From Desulfamplus sp. (GTDB lineage: Bacteria > Desulfobacterota > Desulfobacteria > Desulfobacterales > Desulfobacteraceae), in the NCBI GenBank assembly GCA_015232455.1, contig JADFZQ010000012.1:1-64000 (forward strand): a stretch of DNA of 64,000 nucleotides, in the 5' to 3' direction. Both the position numbers and the translations under genes were made by a program. Shown here piece after piece: positions 19,919 to 27,564 of the stretch. Under the pieces are notes generated by a model. The model ran no database searches. It was not told the DNA's origin and worked only from the letters and a program-made list of their open reading frames with translations. Numbering within the stretch: the first letter of the stretch is position 1; each line of letters starts with the position of its first letter.

Positions 19919-20037
19919 TTTCAACTTTTGGCTGAAACAATACTAAAAATGTTAAACAAATTTAGAGTAAGAAGCATATTAAATAGAACAAAGCAGGTTA
20001 AACAAAAAACAGCAAAACAACAAAGGAGAGAGGTAAA

Positions 20038-21666
20038 ATGAGTCAGACACACAACATGACAGATTACGATGCAACCTACAAAGAGTTTAAATTGGAAGTT
20101 CCTGAATACTTTAATTTCTCAGGCGATGTAATTGACAAGTGGGCAAAAGACCCAAATAAACTTGCTATGTTATGGGTAGATGATGCTGGAAATGAGATAA
20201 AAAAGACCTTTGCAGATATAAGCAATGCCTCAAAAAAACTTGCCAATGTTTTAAAAGCTAATGGTGTAAAACAAGGTGATGTCATACTTGTAATTCTGCC
20301 AAGAAATATAGAGTGGTGGGAAACCTTTACAGCATGTATCAGAATGGGCGTTTTAAACTCTCCGGGTACAACTCAGCTTACAGCTAAAGACCTTGAATTT
20401 AGAGCAAATAAAGCAGAAGCAGTCTGTATTATAACTAATAATGATATTGCATCAAGATTTGACACAGTTGCAGAGAACTGCCCCAATGTTAAAACAAAAA
20501 TTGTTATTACAGAGCCAAGAGATGGCTGGCTATTTTACACAGATGAAGTTACCAAAGCATCTGATAATTTTGAAACAGTAAAGACAAAAAGTGATGATCA
20601 CTGTATAGTTTATTTTACATCAGGAACAACTGGCTTTCCAAAGATGGCTCTTCACACCCACGCATCATATCCAATTGGACACCAAATTACAGGTAAATTC
20701 TGGTTAGACCTACAACCTCAAGATATGCACTGGAACATCAGCGATACTGGCTGGGCAAAAGCAGCTTGGAGCAGTTTCTTTGGACCTTGGAACTGCGGTG
20801 CTGCCCAATTTATCCACCATACAGATCGCTTTGATCCTAAAAAGACACTTGAACTTCTTGCCAAATATCCTGTTACAACAATGTGCGGTGCCCCTACAAT
20901 TTACAGAATGCTCGTTCTTCAAGACCTTTCGCAATATAAATTCCCAACTCTCAGACATTGTGTAGGAGCTGGCGAACCTTTGAATCCCGAAATCATTGAG
21001 GTTTGGAAAAAAGCTACTGGCTGCACAATCCGTGATGGCTATGGTCAGACAGAGACTGTTCTATTATGCGGAAGTTTCCCATGTATAGAGCCAAGATTTG
21101 GTTCAATGGGCAAGCCTTCTCCAACAATTGATCTGCATGTTATTGACGATAATGGGAACATTCTTCCTCCTGACACAGAAGGCGATATTGCGATTCGTGT
21201 AAAACCAAACCGTCCAGTAGGTCTATTTAAAGAGTATTGGAAAGAGCCAGAGAGAACTGCATCTGTCTATCGTGGGGATTGGTATTTGACAGGCGACCGT
21301 GCATACGTGGATAAAGATGGGTATTTCTGGTTTGTTGGTCGTGCTGATGATGTTATCCTCACATCTGGTTACCGTATCGGACCTTTTGAGGTTGAAAGTG
21401 CCCTTATTGAACATCCCGCAGTAGCAGAATCAGCAGTTGTATCAAGCCCTGATGAGACACGCGGAGAGATTGTAAAGGCGTTTGTTATTCTTGCCCCTGG
21501 TTATACTCCAAGCGATGAGTTGGCAAAAGAGATTCAAGAGCATGTTAAAAAGGTTACTGCTCCATATAAATATCCGAGAAAAATTGACTTTGTTACAGCT
21601 TTACCAAAAACAGTAAGCGGTAAAATTCGCCGTATAGAGCTAAGACAGGCTGAGTGGGGAAAATAG
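20038..21666 (+). CDS. Acyl-CoA synthetase, medium-chain (MACS/ACSM-like)
   Basis: 542 residues of the AMP-forming acyl/aryl-CoA ligase superfamily. The P-loop is YFTSGTTGFPKM, followed by WNISDTGWAKAAWSSFFGPW, typical of medium-chain synthetases. The adenylate motif is DGYGQTET, the hinge GDRAYVDKDGYFWFVGRADDVI, and the C-terminal catalytic Lys lies in KTVSGKIRRIELR. It activates a carboxylic acid, probably a medium or branched short chain, to the CoA ester. AAAGGAGAGAGG precedes the ATG. Together with IcmF it suggests uptake and degradation of branched or fatty acids. Confidence 0.93.
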   Translation: MSQTHNMTDYDATYKEFKLEVPEYFNFSGDVIDKWAKDPNKLAMLWVDDAGNEIKKTFADISNASKKLANVLKANGVKQGDVILVILPRNIEWWETFTACIRMGVLNSPGTTQLTAKDLEFRANKAEAVCIITNNDIASRFDTVAENCPNVKTKIVITEPRDGWLFYTDEVTKASDNFETVKTKSDDHCIVYFTSGTTGFPKMALHTHASYPIGHQITGKFWLDLQPQDMHWNISDTGWAKAAWSSFFGPWNCGAAQFIHHTDRFDPKKTLELLAKYPVTTMCGAPTIYRMLVLQDLSQYKFPTLRHCVGAGEPLNPEIIEVWKKATGCTIRDGYGQTETVLLCGSFPCIEPRFGSMGKPSPTIDLHVIDDNGNILPPDTEGDIAIRVKPNRPVGLFKEYWKEPERTASVYRGDWYLTGDRAYVDKDGYFWFVGRADDVILTSGYRIGPFEVESALIEHPAVAESAVVSSPDETRGEIVKAFVILAPGYTPSDELAKEIQEHVKKVTAPYKYPRKIDFVTALPKTVSGKIRRIELRQAEWGK

Positions 21667-21731
21667 TTAATTATAGTATAAACCAAATTCCATACCCACC
21701 TTTAAGTAACAAAACCATTAATTTTTTTTAA

Positions 21732-21764
21732 AGATTTGACAACTTTTTAAAAGCTGTCAAATCT
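21732..21764. repeat. AGATTTGACAACTT palindrome, copy 3
   Basis: AGATTTGACAACTTTTTAA with AAGCTGTCAAATCT. It lies in the gap between the acyl-CoA synthetase and the membrane-protein gene. Confidence 0.75.
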
Positions 21765-21817
21765 CTTCTTAAATATATTAATTAATAACGTATAAATAGA
21801 ATAACATGGAGGTTTTA

Positions 21818-23101
21818 ATGACCGAGCTTAAACCAAGATGGGGACAACCCATTACAGGAATCATCTCTCTTGTCTGTTTTACCCTTATTGCATGGGTGCT
21901 TTGGTATATTTTCAGCGATCCAAGAGGTTTTGTAAAAGCATTTCCATATCCATTTGTAATGTATCTTGCCATGATGATTCTTGTAGGACTTTGGCAACAC
22001 ATGTTCTGCGGAGACTGGCCTTTTGAGAATCTATCCCAGCCTTTGAGGGGAGTTGTTGAAACTGTTGTCAATCTTGCCCTGACATGGTTTGTAATTCATA
22101 TAGTTTTTTACAAGATTCTTGGACTTGGCTTCAATTTCTTAAGCCAAGATAACCTAAATGCCTTGGCAAGCTCTGGAGCGTTGGCACCAGATATTGCAAC
22201 CAAGTTTGCAGAAGCTAATGCAAAGAATCTGTTTGGACAGCGGGCAGTTGTCTGCTTTGTTCTAATTGGTTTTTTCACCTATCCTGTTGTAAGTATTCTT
22301 TTTGCGAAATGGCCAGTTCGCCCAAGCGATCTTAAACAACCAATGGCAGGACTTGCTGAAATTGGCTGGTGTTCATTGATTACCCTTTTCTTCTATACAG
22401 CCCTTATCGTTCCTTTCTGGGGCATGATTTATGGCAAAGCATTTGGTAGTTCCATTGGTATTTCCCTTCCATGGTGGAACGGAATCTCAGGCATTTCCCA
22501 TGTTCATTGGGTATTTGGTTGGTGGGAATGGATGATAGTAGCCCTTTTTATGACTGCAAACGTATGGAGAATGAAACCTTGGTCATCAATTACATTGCCA
22601 CAGCCACTTAAAGGTCTTGTTTCATTTTTCTGTATCGTAGTAATTGGGTATGTAATGGCAATTATTTGCGTCAAACTTGCTCCATTATGGTTAGGAGATT
22701 CTTTTCATCACATTCAGGTTAAAGATGCTTCTGGTGCTGTTGATGCTGCTAAAACTGCTGCTGAACAGACCCGTTTCTTGTGGTATCATGCAGCAGAAGT
22801 TGCTGGATTTACTTTAATTCCTTTCCTTGCATGGCATCACTATTTTGATGATATGGTTCCAATGGCTGTTGATTCATGGGCAGGTTTTTGGTTTAGAACC
22901 GCTGGTGTTATGGCTCTTTGTATAATCAACTATATTTTCTTCTACTATATTGGCTGGGGTCAGTGGGGACTTGGTAATCCGCATTGGGATCATAAATTTG
23001 TACACGGCGAATCGCTCGTTTGGAACTTCTGGTGGATTATTCCACTACTCTGGAATGAGTGGTTCTTTCACAAATGGCCATTCTATGTACATAAACATTA
23101 A
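21818..23101 (+). CDS. Uncharacterised polytopic membrane protein with fourfold W-QP-G motif
   Basis: 427 residues from the ATG at 21818; an in-frame ATG 12 nt earlier is unlikely because the GGAGGT ribosome site lies inside it. About ten transmembrane helices. Four copies of the pattern W...QPxxG[ILV] open helices: RWGQPITGI (8-15), DWPFENLSQPLRGV (67-79), KWPVRPSDLKQPMAGL (165-179) and KPWSSITLPQPLKGL (253-267). Each of the last three follows another helix, so the fold may be built from two-helix repeats. Trp and His are very abundant (WGQWGLGNPHWDHKFVHGE). Flanked by acyl-CoA synthetase genes, it may be a carboxylate transporter, but I recognise no characterised family. Confidence 0.65.
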   Translation: MTELKPRWGQPITGIISLVCFTLIAWVLWYIFSDPRGFVKAFPYPFVMYLAMMILVGLWQHMFCGDWPFENLSQPLRGVVETVVNLALTWFVIHIVFYKILGLGFNFLSQDNLNALASSGALAPDIATKFAEANAKNLFGQRAVVCFVLIGFFTYPVVSILFAKWPVRPSDLKQPMAGLAEIGWCSLITLFFYTALIVPFWGMIYGKAFGSSIGISLPWWNGISGISHVHWVFGWWEWMIVALFMTANVWRMKPWSSITLPQPLKGLVSFFCIVVIGYVMAIICVKLAPLWLGDSFHHIQVKDASGAVDAAKTAAEQTRFLWYHAAEVAGFTLIPFLAWHHYFDDMVPMAVDSWAGFWFRTAGVMALCIINYIFFYYIGWGQWGLGNPHWDHKFVHGESLVWNFWWIIPLLWNEWFFHKWPFYVHKH

Positions 23102-23142
23102 ATATACTACCAGCGATCATAAATTGAGTTCTCTCTAAACTT

Positions 23143-23169
23143 CAGAGACGCACAGTCGTGCCTCTCTAC
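23143..23169. repeat. GTAGAGACG-type palindrome, copy 2
   Basis: CAGAGACGCACAGTCGTG then CCTCTCTAC. A degenerate copy, 42 nt after the membrane-protein gene. The following stretch (GGTAGGGCTTGCCCTACC, 23187-23204) is another short palindrome. Confidence 0.6.
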
Positions 23170-23273
23170 TGATATTCAAATACTGGGTAGGGCTTGCCCT
23201 ACCCCCTTTTGTTGTAAACAAAGGCTATTCGCAATATTTAACAAGATGAAATTAAGACAAGGAGAAATTTGTA

Positions 23274-24953
23274 ATGCAGTTACCAAAATATGAAGTTGGA
23301 AAGACAACCATAGGTCAATTAGTTGATATAGTTGCTCAACAGTTTGGTGAAAATAAAGCTCTTGAATATCACAATCTTGGAATAAATTATAATTACAAAG
23401 AGTTCAGAGATATTTGTAATAGTGTAGCTAAAGGTTTAATGGCATTAGGAATAAAACGAGGTGAAAATATAGCAATATGGGCAAATAATGTGCCTGAGTG
23501 GGTGCTTGTTCAATATGGAAGTGGCAAAATGGGAGCCGTTCTTGTTACTGTAAACACAAACTATCGTAGCTTTGAACTTGAATATTTGATGAAACAGTCA
23601 GATAGCACGACTCTTCTTATGATAGGTGGAGTTAGAACTCCAACTGAATACCTTGAAGTAGTTAAAGATGTCTGTCCAGAGCTTGCAACTTCTGAACCCG
23701 GTAAATTAAATAGCGAAAAATTACCTATGCTCAAAAATGTGATATTTATAGGTGAAGAGAATCAACCAGGAATGTTTAATTGGAAAGAGATAATTGAGAT
23801 GGGAAAATCAATCCCTGACGAAGCTCTTTTAGATAGGCAAAATAGCCTTGAACCTGACGATGTAATCAATATGCAATACACATCTGGCACAACAGGATTT
23901 CCAAAAGGAGTTATGCTTACACACACAAACCTTATTGGAAACGCCAAAAGCCTTGGGGAGTGTATGCAGTTATCTTCTATTGACACTATGTGTATCCCAG
24001 TTCCATTTTTTCACTGCTTTGGGTGTGTTCTTGGCACTTTAACTTGTGTGGTTTCAGCATCAGCAATGGCACCAGTTGTGGCATTTACTCCTGATGCTGT
24101 TCTTGAGACTGTAGAGGCATCAAAATGCACGGCACTACACGGAGTGCCAACCATGTTTATTGCAGAGCTTGAAGCCATGAAGAAAAAAACTTATGATACC
24201 TCAAAACTTCGCACAGGTATCATGGCTGGCTCTCCATGTCCTATTGAAGTTATGAAGCAGGTTGTAGGAGTTATGGGTGCAACAGAAATGTGCATAACTT
24301 ATGGTCAGACAGAATCATCACCCGGAATCACCATGACCAGAACAACAGATTCTCTTGAAAGAAGAGTAAGCACAGTTGGAAGAGCATTACCAAATGTTGA
24401 AGTTAAAATCGTTGATCCTGTTACTAATGAGGAAGTGGAGCGTGGAGTGCAAGGCGAGCTTTGCACAAGAGGCTACCATGTAATGAAGGGTTACTACAAA
24501 AATCCTGAAGGCACTAATAAGGCTATTGACTCTGAAAAATGGCTGCACACAGGCGATCTTGCGATTATGGATAAAGATGGATATTGCAAGATAACTGGGC
24601 GAATCAAAGATATGATTATTAGAGGCGGCGAAAATATATATCCTCGTGAAATTGAAGAGTTCCTCTATACAAACCCTAAAATTAAAGATGTGCAGGTTGT
24701 TGGTGTTCCAAGCATAAAATATGGTGAAGAGGTTGCTGCATTTATTCAAATTAAAGATGGTGAAAAAGTTACAGAAGAAGATATGAAAGCATTTTGTAAG
24801 GATAAAATCGCTTTTCATAAAATTCCAGCATTCTTCTTTTTTGTAAATGAATATCCTACAACTGCGAGCGGTAAAATTCAAAAATATAAGCTACGTCAAA
24901 AAGCAACCACTGATTTGGGGCGTGAAGCTGACTCAAAAGTGCAAACTGCTTAA
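23274..24953 (+). CDS. Acyl-CoA synthetase (AMP-forming), ACSF2/FadD-like
   Basis: 559 residues. The P-loop is MQYTSGTTGFPKGVMLTHTN, then PVPFFHCFGCVLG, the adenylate motif TYGQTESSP, the hinge LHTGDLAIMDKDGYCKITGRIKDMIIRGGENIYP, and the catalytic Lys in TTASGKIQKYKLR. This pattern fits the ACSF2-like medium/long-chain fatty-acid ligases. AAGGAGAAATTTGTA precedes the ATG. It is the second of three ligases in the block, which differ enough to suggest different substrates. Confidence 0.93.
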   Translation: MQLPKYEVGKTTIGQLVDIVAQQFGENKALEYHNLGINYNYKEFRDICNSVAKGLMALGIKRGENIAIWANNVPEWVLVQYGSGKMGAVLVTVNTNYRSFELEYLMKQSDSTTLLMIGGVRTPTEYLEVVKDVCPELATSEPGKLNSEKLPMLKNVIFIGEENQPGMFNWKEIIEMGKSIPDEALLDRQNSLEPDDVINMQYTSGTTGFPKGVMLTHTNLIGNAKSLGECMQLSSIDTMCIPVPFFHCFGCVLGTLTCVVSASAMAPVVAFTPDAVLETVEASKCTALHGVPTMFIAELEAMKKKTYDTSKLRTGIMAGSPCPIEVMKQVVGVMGATEMCITYGQTESSPGITMTRTTDSLERRVSTVGRALPNVEVKIVDPVTNEEVERGVQGELCTRGYHVMKGYYKNPEGTNKAIDSEKWLHTGDLAIMDKDGYCKITGRIKDMIIRGGENIYPREIEEFLYTNPKIKDVQVVGVPSIKYGEEVAAFIQIKDGEKVTEEDMKAFCKDKIAFHKIPAFFFFVNEYPTTASGKIQKYKLRQKATTDLGREADSKVQTA

Positions 24954-25016
24954 TATTATGAAGTCATAAATTTAAGGTCTTACGGATTAACCCCCAAAAA
25001 AGCAGTAGAACATTTA

Positions 25017-25049
25017 AGATTTGGCAAATTTTAAAGAGTTGTCAAATCT
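25017..25049. repeat. AGATTTGACAACTT palindrome, copy 4 (degenerate)
   Basis: AGATTTGGCAAATTTTAAA with GAGTTGTCAAATCT: the same hairpin with two changes in the left arm, in the gap between two acyl-CoA synthetase genes. Confidence 0.7.
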
Positions 25050-25111
25050 ATTTCTTTATCTCACAAATTTTTATTTTTTGTTACATGCAAAATATAATAA
25101 GGAGAAATCTC

Positions 25112-26722
25112 ATGTCTCAGAACAATGTATATTTCGATATTCTTACGCCAGTAAATTTTATAAGTCGTTCAGCTTCTGTATATGATGACAAAATAGCCGT
25201 TATTTATGGTGAAAAACGCTATAGCTACACCGACTTCTATAAAAGGGTAAACCGTCTTGCAAGTGCGTTGAAAAAAATAGGTATCGGTAAAGGTGATAAA
25301 GTAGCCTTTATCTGCCCCAATATCCCCCCAATGCTTGAAGCCCACTATGCTGTCCCAATGATCGGTGCTGCTTTAGTTAGCATAAATATTCGTCTATCAT
25401 CTGGTGAAATAGCCTATATTCTTGACCATTCAGATGCTAAGGCTGTTTTTGTTGATAATGAGTTTGCTGGTGTAGTTACCCCTGTTCTTAATGAGATTCC
25501 CAACGTGAAAACTTTTGTCAACATCTGTGATATTAGCAATGACAAACCCCTTAATGGTATGGAATATGAGGCGTTTTTGGCAACTGGTTCAGATATCCCT
25601 ATAACTTTTGATATTGATGATGAATATCAAGTTATGACCATCAACTATACAAGTGGAACAACTGGACGCCCAAAAGGAGTTATGTATCACCACAGAGGGG
25701 CTTACCTTAACGCACTTGGAGAGGTTATTGAATTTGGTCTAAATTCAAAATCACTATATCTTTGGACACTGCCCATGTTTCATTGCAATGGCTGGTGTTT
25801 TACATGGGGTGTTACTGCCGCTGGTGGAACCCACGTATGTCTTAGAAAAGTTGTTCCAGAGGAAATTTATCGTATTGTGGAACAAGATGGAGTAACTCAT
25901 CTTTGTGCTGCCCCGACTATTCTTATTGGAATGTCATCTTATGCAACTGCCAATAATATAAGATTAAAAAAACAGCTTGAGATTATGACTGCTGGTGCCC
26001 CCCCTGCTCCTACTGTAATACAAAATATGGAAAATTTAGGTGCAAATATTACTCAAGTCTATGGTCTTACAGAAGTTTATGGTCCTCACAGCGTATGTCA
26101 ATGGCAGACAAAATGGGATAATCTCCCACTTGAAGAGAGAGCTAAAATTAAGGCTCGACAGGGAGTTCCATATACTGTAGCTATGCACATGGATGTTGTT
26201 GATTCAGAAACTATGGAACCAGTACCAAGAAATGGGGAAGTGATAGGAGAAATAGTTATGCGTGGCAATAATGTAATGTTGGGTTATTACAAAGATGAAG
26301 AAGCCACAGCAAACGCATTTATGGGAGGCTGGTTCCACAGTGGAGATTTAGCCGTTATACACTCTAATAATTATGTTCAGATTATGGATCGCCAAAAAGA
26401 TATTATTATCAGTGGAGGAGAAAATATCTCTACTGTAGAGGTCGAAAATGTTATATATAGACATCCTGATGTAATGGAGGTGGCGGTAGTATCTGTTCCT
26501 GATGAGAAATGGGGAGAAGTTCCAAAGGCTTTTGTGGTACCCAAACCAGGTACCAACCCAACTGCTGAGGATATTATCAATTTCTGCAAGGATAATTTAG
26601 CTCGATTTAAGGCACCAAAAATTGTTGAATTTGGTGAGCTGCCCAAAACAGCTACTGGTAAAATCCAGAAATTCAAACTAAGAGACAAGGAGTGGGCAGG
26701 TCGTAAACGCAGAGTTAATTAG
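25112..26722 (+). CDS. Acyl-CoA synthetase (AMP-forming), third of the block
   Basis: 536 residues from the ATG at 25112. An upstream in-frame ATG at 25085 is unlikely because the AAGGAG ribosome site (25099-25104) falls within that extension. Motifs: NYTSGTTGRPKGVMYHHRG, LPMFHCNGWCFTWG, VYGLTEVYGP, FHSGDLAVIHSNNYVQIMDRQKDIIISGGENIS and catalytic Lys in TATGKIQKFKLRDKEW. The FHCNGWCF and HHRGAY blocks match the branch that includes DmdB-type (methylmercaptopropionate) and short/medium fatty acyl ligases. The substrate is not certain. Confidence 0.93.
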   Translation: MSQNNVYFDILTPVNFISRSASVYDDKIAVIYGEKRYSYTDFYKRVNRLASALKKIGIGKGDKVAFICPNIPPMLEAHYAVPMIGAALVSINIRLSSGEIAYILDHSDAKAVFVDNEFAGVVTPVLNEIPNVKTFVNICDISNDKPLNGMEYEAFLATGSDIPITFDIDDEYQVMTINYTSGTTGRPKGVMYHHRGAYLNALGEVIEFGLNSKSLYLWTLPMFHCNGWCFTWGVTAAGGTHVCLRKVVPEEIYRIVEQDGVTHLCAAPTILIGMSSYATANNIRLKKQLEIMTAGAPPAPTVIQNMENLGANITQVYGLTEVYGPHSVCQWQTKWDNLPLEERAKIKARQGVPYTVAMHMDVVDSETMEPVPRNGEVIGEIVMRGNNVMLGYYKDEEATANAFMGGWFHSGDLAVIHSNNYVQIMDRQKDIIISGGENISTVEVENVIYRHPDVMEVAVVSVPDEKWGEVPKAFVVPKPGTNPTAEDIINFCKDNLARFKAPKIVEFGELPKTATGKIQKFKLRDKEWAGRKRRVN

Positions 26723-26740
26723 ACTAAATTAACTTTTTTA

Positions 26741-26765
26741 CAGCCCTGAAATAAATTTCAGGGCT
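26741..26765. terminator. Stem-loop after the acyl-CoA synthetase block
   Basis: AGCCCTGAA/TTCAGGGCT forms a strong 9-bp hairpin 20 nt after the stop. It is followed by AAAACAAC rather than T residues, so it is a weak or non-canonical terminator. Confidence 0.45.
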
Positions 26766-26796
26766 AAAACAACATAAAGATTAAAAGATTTAATAT

Positions 26797-27396
26797 ATGG
26801 CAACCTTAATTGACACAATATATTTTAAAGAGTTAGCGGAGCAGAACCCAGAAGATACCTGTAAAAGAGCTTTATGCAGATACGATGATATTAAAAGGTG
26901 TTATTATCTATCTGTATGGGGAGATGATTATGCTGTATATCCTTATGAGTTAAGGATTGAACGACTAAGTAAAAATTTTGACAATACGCACGAGTATTTA
27001 TATCTATTTATAATAAACTATCTATTGAGAGCAAAGAACATTGAGTTGTCTAATGAGTGGATATCTGAAAAAGATATACCCGGAGGCTCTACATTTTTTC
27101 GTGGTCCGCATGAAATCCCTACTAATCTTATCTCTTCAAAATATAACGGTAATATTTCGGAGTTCAAAAAAAGATGCAATCAACTCAATGGTATTCCGTT
27201 TGAAATGGCGGATTCATCATATATTTTCAAAATTACACCTCGAATTCCAGTAGCTCTTCTTTATTGGGATGGAGATACTGAATTTCCGCCTGAATCAAAA
27301 CTTTTATATGACAAATCTATAACTAAACATTTAGCTTTGGATATTATATTTGCTCTTGCTGTTGCTATCTGTGAGCAGTTCGTCAGAGTAACTTAA
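26797..27396 (+). CDS. DUF3786 domain protein
   Basis: 199 residues, soluble, no signal peptide. The blocks GGSTFFRGPHEIP, LNGIPFEMADSSYIFKITPRIPVALLYWDGDTEFPPESKLLYD and a C-terminal helix match what I know of DUF3786, found mainly in anaerobes such as sulfate reducers and clostridia, often near corrinoid or acyl-CoA enzymes. Its function is unknown. The nearby IcmF makes a corrinoid-linked role tempting, but the sequence does not show it. No clear ribosome site precedes the ATG. Confidence 0.7.
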   Translation: MATLIDTIYFKELAEQNPEDTCKRALCRYDDIKRCYYLSVWGDDYAVYPYELRIERLSKNFDNTHEYLYLFIINYLLRAKNIELSNEWISEKDIPGGSTFFRGPHEIPTNLISSKYNGNISEFKKRCNQLNGIPFEMADSSYIFKITPRIPVALLYWDGDTEFPPESKLLYDKSITKHLALDIIFALAVAICEQFVRVT

Positions 27397-27422
27397 ACTT
27401 TAATTGCCCTTTTTGCAAAATT

Positions 27423-27493
27423 AGAGTTCCTGCAAAAAAGTTTGAATTATTACCTTAAGTTTACTATATAGCAAATCAGTCTTGCAGGAGGTC
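27423..27493 (+). repeat. Dispersed ~70-nt repeat, copy 2
   Basis: Starts AGAGTTCCTGCAAAAAAG and ends GTCTTGCAGGAGGTC, with clear inverted ends (TCCTGCAA/TTGCAGGA). The interior (TTTGAATTATTACCTTAAG) aligns best with the reverse complement of the copy at 63933. The rest of the gap to comEC holds no ORF. Confidence 0.75.
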
Positions 27494-27564
27494 AACTATA
27501 CTTGAAGCCTTTAATTTATTGGATAGAAAATTAGGTTTCAATAGCCCTAATAAACAACATTGAT

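Noticed and set aside
21806..21817. Earlier ATG start for the membrane protein
   Set aside because: The GGAGGT ribosome site lies within the first codons of that version, so the ATG at 21818 is preferred.
24387..24881. 164-codon minus-strand reading frame
   Set aside because: It is fully inside an acyl-CoA synthetase gene on the other strand and encodes a low-complexity, Phe/Asn-rich product.
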